In this document: positions 1-6,411 of the stretch, piece after piece | Layout of the letters: each line of letters begins with the position of its first letter | Position numbering within the stretch: the stretch's first letter is position 1 | NCBI GenBank assembly: GCA_030830465.1 | Contig: JAURMY010000016.1 | Coordinates: forward strand, 1-7,091 | Origin: Alphaproteobacteria bacterium | GTDB taxonomy: Bacteria > Pseudomonadota > Alphaproteobacteria > Rhodobacterales > Rhodobacteraceae | DNA: 7,091 nucleotides | Direction of reading: 5' to 3' | Made by a program: the position numbers and the translations under genes | Notes under the pieces: generated by a model | The model's input: the letters and a program-made list of their open reading frames with translations, nothing else | Databases searched by the model: none | What the model was told of the DNA's origin: nothing

Positions 1-624
1 ATAGAAATTATCCTGCCGGAAAGTCGCGGTTTTCAGGCTGATCGGGTTGCGGATGATGTCACCTGATTTCTTCGCAAGCGTGATCATCTCGGCGATCAAT
101 ACATCGTCAAACCAGGCGTCGGGTTTGGTCTGAAACTGCTCGATCCTGGTCAACAGGGTTTTGGCGTCCACCACATGGTTTTCGGTGGTGTCCGCTTCAA
201 CCTCGATCTGGCGGATCTGAAACAGCTTGGCCGGTGTCTCGACCGAATAGACCGAGTTGACCAGCTCCCCCGCCACCGCATCCCGCGCGGTCAGGGCAAA
301 AAGCTGGGCTTCGTTTTCGGTGATGAAGTTTTGCAGGATATCGCGCGAGGTTGAGAATTTCGCGTTCAGCAAAGGCGCGGTTTTCTGCTTTGTCGACAGC
401 AGGATGAACTGCCGGTTGCAGCCGTTGGGGTTCAGGTACAGATCATCCCCCATTTCATCGCCGATTTCCGGCGCATAGCCGGAAATATCGATGTGAAAAT
501 CCGTCAGTCCGGTCTGTTTGCCGGTCAGGTGCTTCAGTGCGCGGTTGTACCGCTCAACCAGGGCGGTAGAGGTCACCGGAAACAGGTTGCCGTACATCAA
601 TCCGGCTTTGATCAGGCGCATCAT
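1..624 (-). CDS. Conserved hypothetical protein, C-terminus cut by window edge
   Basis: This is an open frame of 208 codons with no stop before the window edge, so the C-terminus is missing. It begins with two adjacent ATG codons (622-624 and 619-621). The first forms an ATGA overlap with the stop of the 112-aa membrane protein gene, which implies translational coupling. An AAGGCGA-like ribosome site lies about 10 bases upstream, inside the end of that gene. The protein starts MMRLIKAGLMYGNLFPV and has a polar, acidic middle (FHIDISGYAPEIGDEMGDD, then LYLNPNGCNRQFILL). I see no signal peptide, membrane segment or catalytic motif. The start resembles a conserved alphaproteobacterial family that I loosely associate with DUF6638, an unverified recollection. 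It is the last gene visible in the five-gene cluster and probably serves the same process. Function unknown. Confidence 0.85.
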   Translation of the reverse strand, partial: MMRLIKAGLMYGNLFPVTSTALVERYNRALKHLTGKQTGLTDFHIDISGYAPEIGDEMGDDLYLNPNGCNRQFILLSTKQKTAPLLNAKFSTSRDILQNFITENEAQLFALTARDAVAGELVNSVYSVETPAKLFQIRQIEVEADTTENHVVDAKTLLTRIEQFQTKPDAWFDDVLIAEMITLAKKSGDIIRNPISLKTATFRQDNFY

Positions 625-959
625 GGTTTCGGGTCGCCTTTGATTTCGTCGCGCCGCTTGAAGGCATAAAGGGCCGCGTACCACAGCCCGGCAAAGATCA
701 GCAGGAATTTGATCGCGCCGGGCAGGCCGGTCAGGGTCATGAAGCCGGGCTGAAACAGGATTTCGTAATAGAGCACGGAGGCCACGACAAAGCTGAGGCC
801 GGTGATGGTGGCCAGGGTCATGACATAGAAAAACGCAAATCCCAGCGCCGTGTCCGGGCCTTTCCAGCGGGCGAGACCCTGCTGAACCACCCAGCGGGCG
901 GCGTAGATGGCGCCGGCGGCAAAGGCGATCAGGGCGATCCAGTTGAGAAGGTCGGTCAT
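621..959 (-). CDS. Small inner-membrane protein, three predicted TM segments
   Basis: This 112-aa protein is mostly hydrophobic. Three likely membrane helices lie at about residues 4-24, 39-65 and 80-101. A short basic/polar stretch (QQGLARWKGPD) separates helices 1 and 2, and the tail is charged (KRRDEIKGDPKP). By the positive-inside rule both the 1-2 loop and the C-terminal tail would be cytoplasmic, which is hard to satisfy with three full crossings, so topology is uncertain. The ATG start follows GAGG with a 7-base spacer. An in-frame TAA at 975-977 rules out any longer form. The stop overlaps the start of the next gene (ATGA). It lies 144 bases after the AAA+ ATPase gene, across a GC-rich palindromic gap. 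I recognise no family. It could be the membrane anchor for the soluble products of the cluster, but that is inferred from context. Confidence 0.85.
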   Translation of the reverse strand: MTDLLNWIALIAFAAGAIYAARWVVQQGLARWKGPDTALGFAFFYVMTLATITGLSFVVASVLYYEILFQPGFMTLTGLPGAIKFLLIFAGLWYAALYAFKRRDEIKGDPKP

Positions 960-1020
960 GTCATGGCCTCGTGGTTATGGACCCTGTGTCGCGCCGCGCG
1001 CCTGATGATATGTTGTAAGG

Positions 1021-1076
1021 GGGCCCGCCTGCCGCCCCCCCAACGGGGGCGGGCCCGCGCAGCTGCGCTGCGCCCG
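1021..1076. repeat. GC-rich intergenic inverted repeats
   Basis: The 144-base gap between the ATPase and membrane-protein genes contains dense dyad symmetry. A perfect hairpin GCGCAGC-TGC-GCTGCGC spans 1057-1073. A second one pairs 1031-1039 with 1045-1054 (CCGCCCCC against GGGGGCGG, with one bulge), around a run of seven C at 1035-1041. The 8-mer GGGCCCGC occurs twice as a direct repeat (1021-1028 and 1051-1058). No T-run follows on either strand, so this is not a standard intrinsic terminator. It could be an RNA structure that lowers or protects part of the message, or a copy of a dispersed intergenic repeat. Confidence 0.6.
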
Positions 1077-1103
1077 TTTGGCCTTGATGTTGTGCCTGTC
1101 ATA

Positions 1104-3047
1104 TCAGGTTTTCCCCTCCAAAAACCGCCGTTTCGCTTCTTCCATCCGGCCCATATCCCGAACGGCGGTTTCAATTGCCACCTCGTCGGATTTGTCGGCA
1201 TAGCGGAACTCGCTGTCGGCATAGCGGTTGATTTCCTGCACCACCATCTCGACCGTGATCGGCTGCATCATGTCGCGCAGCATGGCCATTTTGGTGGCAT
1301 AGTCCTGAAACAGGAACAGGTCGGGTTGCGCCATCCATTCATCCGGCAATTCGATGTCCATTGCCCGCACCTTGACCGCGTCGGTGATGTTCTTGATCGC
1401 GCGGCCGGTGAAGCGTTCATCGGCCTCCTGAATGCCTTTCAGATAGGTGCCCAGCTTGGCAATCGTGTCCAGATCGCCCAGATCGCCCCGCACCCGTTCA
1501 AACACCCGTTTCAAGCCGTCCTCATGCGGGCGGGCATGGCTGGCAAAGCTTTCCGCGACCGCCTTTTTGATTTCCTGCGCCGCGTAAACCTCATGCTGGC
1601 CGATCGGGATCGCGTGGTTCTTGCCCATCAACAGATAAAGAATGTCGATGTAATCCTCGCGGGTTTGCGGGCCGTCCACCAAAAACCGCGCCCCGGCACG
1701 CTGGCGCAAGGCGTCATCGACGTTTTCGGGATAGTTTGAAAACATGCCGAACGTACAGTTGCCGCGCACCACCGTATTGGCCCCGGCAAAGCTTTCCATC
1801 AAAACGGCGGTGATTTCCAGCTGCCCGGCCGAGGATTGCCGGTCGCCGCGCTTGCCGGCCAGTTGGTCAATGTCGTCAATCGTGCCGAACCCGATCACCG
1901 ACGGATCAATCACCGTGTTGATAAAGGCCTTGGCGTTCTGTGCCGACTTGCCCTGATAGCTGTCGATGCTTTCGGTCGACAGGTTCTGGAACCGGAACGG
2001 ATAGCCGGCGTTCTGGCAATATTCCGAAATCAACCCGGCCATCATCTGGATCAGGGTCGTCTTCCCGGTGCCGGGTTTGCCATCGCCCATGAAGGTGAAA
2101 ATAAACCCGCCCAGTTCGGCAAAAGGGTTCAGCCTGCGGTCAAAATCATAGGCCATCAGCATCTTGGACAGTTTCACCGCCTGATACTTGGCGATGTGGT
2201 TGCCAATCACCTCATTCGGTTTCTTGAACGTCATCGTCAGCTTGGAGGATTTCGCCTTAAGGGCAGGCTTGAAACCGTCCACTTCGAAATCATCGGCCTC
2301 GATCCGGTAGGCCACATTTTCAAACGCTGCCAGCCGCTGCGAGGTCGAGGCGCGCAGGCTGACCTTTTCCATCAGCTTTTCGCAATAGGCCGAGATCACC
2401 GCGATCAGGGTTTCCTCAGAGGTTGCGAAGGTTGCGATGTCTTGATCCATCTCCCACAGCGCGCCGTGCAAGGCGTCGATACGGTTGTCGGTCAAGACCT
2501 CCTCCACCTCGCCGATTTCCAGGCCGTGTTTCATTTCCGGCGCGTGGGCGGCCAGCAGGAACCGCGTCATATTGGCGAAGACAAACAACGAAATCAGCGA
2601 CGACGCGACCAGCCCTTCGGCAAATTCCGCCGACTTGGCAGGCGACAGCCGCCCGGCAAGATTGTCTCGTTTAAGATCGGCTAGGCCGGTCTGGTCCTCG
2701 TACAGATCGCTGACCGTATGGGCGACCGCCAACGCACGGCGCAGGCTTTGCAATACGGTCGCCTGAACCGGCGAAGGCAACGGGTCCTGCCCGTCAGCGC
2801 CCTGCACACGGTTGATCAGATGCACCCCTTCGGGCCGCGCGGTTGACCGCGTCACCAGACCCGGCGTTGTGGTGCGAAACTGGCTGCGCCGGGCAGGTAC
2901 GCCCGGCGAGCGTTCGGTCTGTGCAACCTGTTTCGGCCTGGCGATCCTTGGCGTGTGGTCAAACCCGTCCAGCATCGCCATTGCGCTGTTGTAATGGGCG
3001 CGGATCTGATCCTCGGACAGCTGCATCAGGTTTTGTGGCTGGTTCAT
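1104..3047 (-). CDS. Classic-type AAA+ ATPase with unknown N-terminal domain
   Basis: This 647-aa ATPase has a short helical N-terminus (1-30), a Pro/Arg/Thr-rich probably flexible linker (about 33-75), a mainly helical domain of unknown family (about 95-285), an AAA+ core (about 300-470) and a helical lid and tail. Visible motifs are Walker A GKPGTGKT (323-330, Lys329), a pore-loop-like SYQGKSAQN with Tyr364 where classic AAA unfoldases have an aromatic residue, Walker B TIDDID (389-394), sensor 1 Asn438 in MFSNYPENVDDALRQR, arginine-finger candidates Arg448/Arg450, and a sensor-2-like GRAIKNI near 548. The order matches classic AAA proteins that remodel or thread protein substrates, but the usual Walker B Glu is Asp392. 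There is no membrane segment or protease motif. The start is ATG, with the ribosome site AAGGGG overlapping the TAA of the preceding gene. Its substrate is unknown; genetic context suggests the coiled-coil, 376-aa or membrane proteins of the cluster. Confidence 0.95.
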   Translation of the reverse strand: MNQPQNLMQLSEDQIRAHYNSAMAMLDGFDHTPRIARPKQVAQTERSPGVPARRSQFRTTTPGLVTRSTARPEGVHLINRVQGADGQDPLPSPVQATVLQSLRRALAVAHTVSDLYEDQTGLADLKRDNLAGRLSPAKSAEFAEGLVASSLISLFVFANMTRFLLAAHAPEMKHGLEIGEVEEVLTDNRIDALHGALWEMDQDIATFATSEETLIAVISAYCEKLMEKVSLRASTSQRLAAFENVAYRIEADDFEVDGFKPALKAKSSKLTMTFKKPNEVIGNHIAKYQAVKLSKMLMAYDFDRRLNPFAELGGFIFTFMGDGKPGTGKTTLIQMMAGLISEYCQNAGYPFRFQNLSTESIDSYQGKSAQNAKAFINTVIDPSVIGFGTIDDIDQLAGKRGDRQSSAGQLEITAVLMESFAGANTVVRGNCTFGMFSNYPENVDDALRQRAGARFLVDGPQTREDYIDILYLLMGKNHAIPIGQHEVYAAQEIKKAVAESFASHARPHEDGLKRVFERVRGDLGDLDTIAKLGTYLKGIQEADERFTGRAIKNITDAVKVRAMDIELPDEWMAQPDLFLFQDYATKMAMLRDMMQPITVEMVVQEINRYADSEFRYADKSDEVAIETAVRDMGRMEEAKRRFLEGKT

Positions 3048-3056
3048 CGGATCCCC

Positions 3057-4187
3057 TTACTTGTAACTCAAGATCTGGCCGCTTTCGCTGACCACGAATT
3101 TCCGCACCCCGCGAAATCCCGGCGGATCGCGTTCCTGGAGCAACTGATAGGGGCGCTGCGGCAGGATCAATGCCCGGCGCAGTTCGCTGGCCCCGGTTTC
3201 GGCCTCGGTGCCGCCGAAATGATCCAGCTTGAAAATCTCGCGCTCGACGGTGGAAAAGAAGCCTTTCGGTTCGGTTTCCACCCGTTCGGACATCAGGGTT
3301 TCGACGGTCCAGGCCAGCGCCCAGTCATTGCCAACAGGCCCGTTCGCATCGGCCAGAATCCCCGCCAGCGGGCCGTTCTGCTGGGTATAGGTGTGGGAAT
3401 ACATCGGCCCCAGATGAATGCGGCGGAACAGTTTGGGGTGCAGATCGTCAAAATCCCGGTCAAATCCCTGCGCAATGGTCACCATTTTCAGCGCGGAAAC
3501 CGATTGCGCCATCAGATGCGCCTGTACCTGCGGCCAGCGCCGTCCGTCGCGCGGCAAAGCGGTCTGGCCGGTGTCGTCCAGCAACATCAGATAGACCGTG
3601 GGCAGATTGACCTGACTGTCATAACTGGCCCAGTGCAGCACATATTGCCGCCGCTCCTCGCCGGTATTGCCGGTCCAGACGATCTGGGGATCGTTTTGCG
3701 CCCAGAACAGATTTCCCCGCGCCAGACTTTCGTAATAGAGCCGCTGGGACAGTGCGAATTGCAGCTTCACCGGCACGTCCAGTTCATTCAGGATATGGCG
3801 CACCATGTCCTTTTTCAGGTCCTCCGCCGAAGGCAGGCTGCCCAGATGCTGATCGACCTGATGGGCGTCGTTGGCCATTTGCAACAGCTCGGCATAAACC
3901 GGAAACCCGCTGTCGGTTGTGTCGATGTTCAGTGCTTTCGGCAGCAGGGACGACACGCGCCCGGCCATCAGATATTTGTTCGACAAGGCTTCGAATGTCG
4001 CCGTCAGCGCCTGCAAATAGCCGCGCAGCACGTTCAGTTCAACCGCGCCCAGTCGGTCACTGGACACGGCCAGCCCGGCCACCTGATCCAGATGATCCAG
4101 AATCCGGTCGAACTTGGCGAAATAGCGCCGCGCCGCCAGCGGGTCATCCAGGGCGCGGAAATCCGATGTCAGATCGGTGGTGACCAC
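3057..4187 (-). CDS. Conserved-looking protein of unknown family (376 aa)
   Basis: I do not recognise this 376-aa protein. Residues 1-155 look mostly helical, with polar helices around 18-75 and 96-155. Residues about 168-205 look beta-rich (QIVWTG, RRQYVLHWASYD, PTVYLMLLDD), followed by a mixed region with His/Tyr/Asn-rich stretches (HLGPMYSHTYTQQNG, 258-272). No signal peptide, membrane helix or known catalytic motif is visible, so it is probably cytoplasmic. The start must be GTG at 4185-4187, or lie further in: the codon just before is the in-frame TAA of the coiled-coil gene, and the first internal ATG is residue 74, which would cost a plausible N-terminal helix. No clear ribosome site precedes the GTG, so translation probably depends on reinitiation. 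Its own TAA lies inside the ribosome site of the ATPase gene. Sandwiched between the coiled-coil and ATPase genes, it probably acts with both, for example as an adaptor (inference). Confidence 0.9.
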   Translation of the reverse strand: MVTTDLTSDFRALDDPLAARRYFAKFDRILDHLDQVAGLAVSSDRLGAVELNVLRGYLQALTATFEALSNKYLMAGRVSSLLPKALNIDTTDSGFPVYAELLQMANDAHQVDQHLGSLPSAEDLKKDMVRHILNELDVPVKLQFALSQRLYYESLARGNLFWAQNDPQIVWTGNTGEERRQYVLHWASYDSQVNLPTVYLMLLDDTGQTALPRDGRRWPQVQAHLMAQSVSALKMVTIAQGFDRDFDDLHPKLFRRIHLGPMYSHTYTQQNGPLAGILADANGPVGNDWALAWTVETLMSERVETEPKGFFSTVEREIFKLDHFGGTEAETGASELRRALILPQRPYQLLQERDPPGFRGVRKFVVSESGQILSYK

Positions 4188-5264
4188 TTAAGCGCCGTAA
4201 AGATTCTTGTCGTGTTTCTCGACGATCTTTTCAAACCGGCGCATGAAGCGTTCATCCGCCTTGGCCTTTTCCTCCAGAACCTTGCGGGCGAACACCATCT
4301 GGTCCTCGTGCTTTTCCATCATCTCGGCCATGCGGGTATTGGTGGCGGACCCGATCGCCGCCATGGCGGTCTGGGCCTCTTGATCGGTTTTCACGCCGAT
4401 TTCGTTGATCCGGTGCGCCACATCCTGCTGTTGCGCGGTTTTCAGGCTTTTGGTCAGGGCATCATACAGAACCACCCGCTGCTTGGTGTCGGTCTGCAAC
4501 TTGTTGATCAGAACCATCTGCGTCGCCGCCTGATTTTGCAGGCTGTCCATCCAGGTCTTGCCGCTTTCGATATAGCGCTCCAGGGTCTGGGATTTCGCCA
4601 GCTTGACCTGTTCGTCCTGCACCATCGCATTATATTTCACATTAAGATCGGCCAGTTCGGTTTCCAGCTTGGTGCGTTTCGCGGCGTCCTGCTCCATCGA
4701 GATCCTGCCCTCAAGTTCGATGATCTTCGGGTCCAGCGCCAAAATCTCCGCCCGCACTGATTCAAGCGTGCCGACGGTGGCTTCGCGCTCATCAAGTGTC
4801 TGGCCCAGATTGGCCTCCACCCGCGCCTTGTGCTCGTTCAATGTCTCAAGCTGGTTTTGCAACAGGGCCACGATGATGTCGGATTTGCTGATCAGATCCT
4901 GCAACTTGTCGTCAATGCTGGCGGTGCGCATCCGCTCCTGACGCATGCTTTCGGATTTCGCGCCGCTGAATATCCCGACAAAACTTTCCCAGCCGGTCTT
5001 TTCCCGCATTTCCGAGAAATCCTTGCTGAAACCGGCGGTCACATCGTCCAGCCCCATGATCAACTCGGCGATATTGGCGTTCATCAGATCGGTATGGGCA
5101 TGGACATCGGCCAAAGTGGCGTTTTCGATATCCATGGAAATTTCGGTCCCGGCCTGCATCTTGGCACGGGCCGCTTCGATCTTGCCGGTCAGGTCCGCGA
5201 TCTTGCTCTGCACCGCCGCTACGTCCTTTTTTGACTTTTCTATCTGAGCCCCGAAATCGGCCAT
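4188..5264 (-). CDS. Coiled-coil protein, loosely TelA-like
   Basis: This 358-aa, nearly all-helical cytoplasmic protein is rich in Lys, Glu, Gln and Ala and has almost no aromatic residues. Predicted coiled coils span about residues 4-38, 105-232 (including LEGRISMEQ and KLETELADLNVKYNAM) and 295-352. An aromatic patch, GWESFVGIFSG (91-101), interrupts the first and second coils. The order of coil, aromatic GWESFVGIF patch, long coil and a final helical domain (TWMDSLQNQAATQM onward, with RVVLYDALTKSLKTAQQQ at 263-280) recalls TelA/toxic-anion-resistance proteins, but I see no decisive motif; a generic filament or scaffold protein is equally possible. PspA/ESCRT-III-type proteins are also coiled coils with ATPase partners, though the typical PspA N-terminus is absent. 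It is the first gene of the cluster. Its ATG follows AAAGGGA with a 4-base spacer. Overlapping palindromes lie just upstream. Confidence 0.92.
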   Translation of the reverse strand: MADFGAQIEKSKKDVAAVQSKIADLTGKIEAARAKMQAGTEISMDIENATLADVHAHTDLMNANIAELIMGLDDVTAGFSKDFSEMREKTGWESFVGIFSGAKSESMRQERMRTASIDDKLQDLISKSDIIVALLQNQLETLNEHKARVEANLGQTLDEREATVGTLESVRAEILALDPKIIELEGRISMEQDAAKRTKLETELADLNVKYNAMVQDEQVKLAKSQTLERYIESGKTWMDSLQNQAATQMVLINKLQTDTKQRVVLYDALTKSLKTAQQQDVAHRINEIGVKTDQEAQTAMAAIGSATNTRMAEMMEKHEDQMVFARKVLEEKAKADERFMRRFEKIVEKHDKNLYGA

Positions 5265-5279
5265 GACGTCCCTTTCAAA

Positions 5280-5302
5280 GTAAATTCGATTTACATTATG
5301 TA
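5280..5302. promoter_or_regulatory. Overlapping palindromes before the five-gene cluster
   Basis: A perfect dyad GTAAAT-TCG-ATTTAC occupies 5280-5294, and a second, TACAT-T-ATGTA, occupies 5292-5302. They lie 16-38 bases upstream of the first ATG of the cluster, in the AT-rich part of an otherwise GC-rich genome. Read on the minus strand, the second dyad holds the -10-like TACATA/CATAAT, so the first would cover the start of transcription. The best -35 match (TTTTAA, 16 bases upstream) is weak, so the promoter may need an activator or another sigma factor. I cannot name the binding protein. Confidence 0.5.
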
Positions 5303-5399
5303 GCGCAGTCTAACCCGATTAAAAGCCCGTTGGAACGATTTTTCGCAGACCGATCACGCTGTCATCTTTGTTCTACAAATACTCAATTCCGCGCCCAAA

Positions 5400-5441
5400 G
5401 CCGCAGGCGTCGGGCAAGACAAGACAATGCGCCGCAGGCGC
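5400..5441 (-). repeat. Tandem GC-rich hairpin motifs after the dioxygenase gene
   Basis: The 10-mer GCCGCAGGCG occurs twice as a direct repeat (5400-5409 and 5431-5440). The copy next to the dioxygenase stop forms a perfect hairpin GCGCC-GCA-GGCGC (5429-5441). On the minus strand it starts a few bases after the stop and is followed by ATTGTCTTGTCTTG, which is T-rich but not a clean T-run. It may mark the end of the dioxygenase transcript and separate it from the downstream cluster. As a terminator this is tentative. Confidence 0.35.
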
Positions 5442-5445
5442 GCCG

Positions 5446-6342
5446 CTAATCTAAGGGCACCAATGTCTCAAACAGTTCCGCGCGACGGTGTTCGTGCTGC
5501 TTGGGCAGGCGCAGACTTTCGCCCAGATGGGCCCGGTCTTCGTCGACCGCAAAGCCGGGCGCATAGGTTGCCACTTCAAACAGCACCCCGCCGTCGGTGC
5601 GAAAATAGATCGCGTGGAAATAGTCGCGGTCATAGACATGGGTCACCCGCTGGCCCATGTCCAGCATTGCCTCGCGCACTTCGTCCTGTGCCGCGCGGTC
5701 GCGCACCGCAAAGGCGATATGATGCACCGATCCGGCCCCCTCAACCGCCTTGGGCAGGTCCGGGGCCGCCTCCAGGTCAATCACATCGGCACCGTTGCCA
5801 CGCACCAGACGAAACCGGGTCACAGCCCCCTCAACCGCCTCCTGCCGATAGCCAAATGCCGCAAGGATCGTGGCCGTGGCGGCGGTGTCCTCCAGTGTCA
5901 GACAGGCGGAATGAAATCCCGTGACCGCGCCGCCGCCGCCTTTGGCATTGGCGATCAGGCGGAAACGGTCGCCGTCTGGCGCTTCAAATCCCAAACCATC
6001 CTCGCCGAACCAGGTGTCGCGAAAGATTTCGCCGGCCCCCGCCGCTTCAAGCCGCGCTTCCCACAGATCAAGGCTGCCTTTGGCGACGCGAAACGCCACC
6101 GACCCCACTTCGCCGGTGCCGCGCGAACCACGCGACAGGCCGGGAAAGGGAAAATAGGTCATCACGGTTCCGGGGTCAGCCGCCTCATTGCCATAATAGA
6201 GATGGTAAACCGACGGGTTGTCGAAATTCACCGTCTGTTTGATGCGCCGCAATCCGACCGCCTCGCGCCAGAACCGGTCGGTGCCGCGCGGGTCCGAGGA
6301 CTTGGAGGTGACGTGATGCAGTCCGAGAATGGGCAGGGGCAT
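5446..6342 (-). CDS. VOC-family ring-cleaving dioxygenase/glyoxalase-like enzyme (MhqO-type)
   Basis: This 298-aa protein contains two vicinal-oxygen-chelate modules, roughly residues 5-135 and 140-298. Family signatures are ILGLHHVTSKSSDP (5-18), KQTVNFDNPSVYHLYYG (35-51), GTVMTYFPFP (58-67), GSVHHIAFAV (204-213) and YFHAIYFRTDGGVLFEVATY (241-260). Likely metal ligands are one His of H9/H10, one of H207/H208, and Glu256. Relatives such as Bacillus MhqO are annotated as Fe(II) dioxygenases for hydroquinone or catechol-type compounds and are linked to quinone and electrophile resistance; the substrate here is not evident. The start is ATG at 6340-6342: AAAGGA sits 5 bases upstream and the family begins at ILGLHHV. 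A frame 35 residues longer, starting at 6447, has no ribosome site and crosses the regulatory region. The length is normal for the family. The gene is divergent from the M20 gene. Confidence 0.93.
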   Translation of the reverse strand: MPLPILGLHHVTSKSSDPRGTDRFWREAVGLRRIKQTVNFDNPSVYHLYYGNEAADPGTVMTYFPFPGLSRGSRGTGEVGSVAFRVAKGSLDLWEARLEAAGAGEIFRDTWFGEDGLGFEAPDGDRFRLIANAKGGGGAVTGFHSACLTLEDTAATATILAAFGYRQEAVEGAVTRFRLVRGNGADVIDLEAAPDLPKAVEGAGSVHHIAFAVRDRAAQDEVREAMLDMGQRVTHVYDRDYFHAIYFRTDGGVLFEVATYAPGFAVDEDRAHLGESLRLPKQHEHRRAELFETLVPLD

Positions 6343-6347
6343 GGCGG

Positions 6348-6353
6348 TCCTTT
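6348..6353 (-). promoter_or_regulatory. Ribosome binding site deciding the dioxygenase start
   Basis: Read on the minus strand, AAAGGA is followed by CCGCC and then ATG at 6342. This strong Shine-Dalgarno match with 5-base spacing selects the 298-aa form over the longer frame that begins at 6447. Confidence 0.8.
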
Positions 6354-6369
6354 CGTTATGCAATCCTAA

Positions 6370-6397
6370 TGCCAACACTGGTTTGGCAACAATGCCA
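6370..6397. promoter_or_regulatory. Clustered TTGGCA/TGCCAA half-sites
   Basis: TGCCAA (6370-6375) and TTGGCA (6383-6388) form a dyad with a 7-base spacer. TGGCA (6384-6388) also pairs with TGCCA (6393-6397) across ACAA. A further TGTTGGCA lies at 6483-6490, close to the start of the M20 gene. The middle half-site coincides with the -35 element of the predicted M20 promoter, so a protein bound here would affect that promoter and possibly the dioxygenase gene. The spacing and position suit a regulator, but none is encoded in view. Confidence 0.35.
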
Positions 6398-6411
6398 TAG
6401 TTTTCGATAAT
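6383..6411 (+). promoter_or_regulatory. Sigma-70-type promoter for the M20 hydrolase gene
   Basis: The -35 TTGGCA (6383-6388) and -10 GATAAT (6406-6411) each match the consensus at five of six positions and are separated by exactly 17 bases. Transcription would start near 6418, leaving an untranslated leader of about 90 bases before the GTG at 6507. This is the best promoter match I found in the window. Confidence 0.6.

Noticed and set aside
956..1222. Minus-strand open frame (88 codons) linking the ATPase end to the membrane-protein start
   Set aside because: It overlaps 119 bases of the ATPase in another frame, its Pro/Arg/Ala-rich product comes from the GC-rich palindromes, and it shows no ribosome site.
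963..1739. Plus-strand open frame (258 codons) across the gap and the ATPase C-terminus
   Set aside because: Antisense shadow of the ATPase gene, with no recognisable domain.
2955..4760. Long plus-strand open frame (601 codons) opposite the coil, 376-aa and ATPase genes
   Set aside because: It lies antisense to three well-supported genes, crosses their junctions, has a His/Gln/Arg-rich composition typical of mirror frames in GC-rich DNA, and has no ribosome site or family motif.
4188..5264. Assignment of the coiled-coil protein as PspA/ESCRT-III
   Set aside because: It lacks the typical PspA N-terminal amphipathic helix and motifs and is much longer than PspA. TelA-like is a closer, still uncertain, resemblance.
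5303..5345. Possible intrinsic terminator from A and T runs around GCCCGTTGGAACG
   Set aside because: The stem is only about four pairs with a two-base loop and lies where the cluster promoter should be.
6383..6397. Possible sigma-54 promoter from TTGGCA followed by TGCC
   Set aside because: The GG to GC distance is 9 bases rather than the required 12, and a sigma-70 reading fits better.
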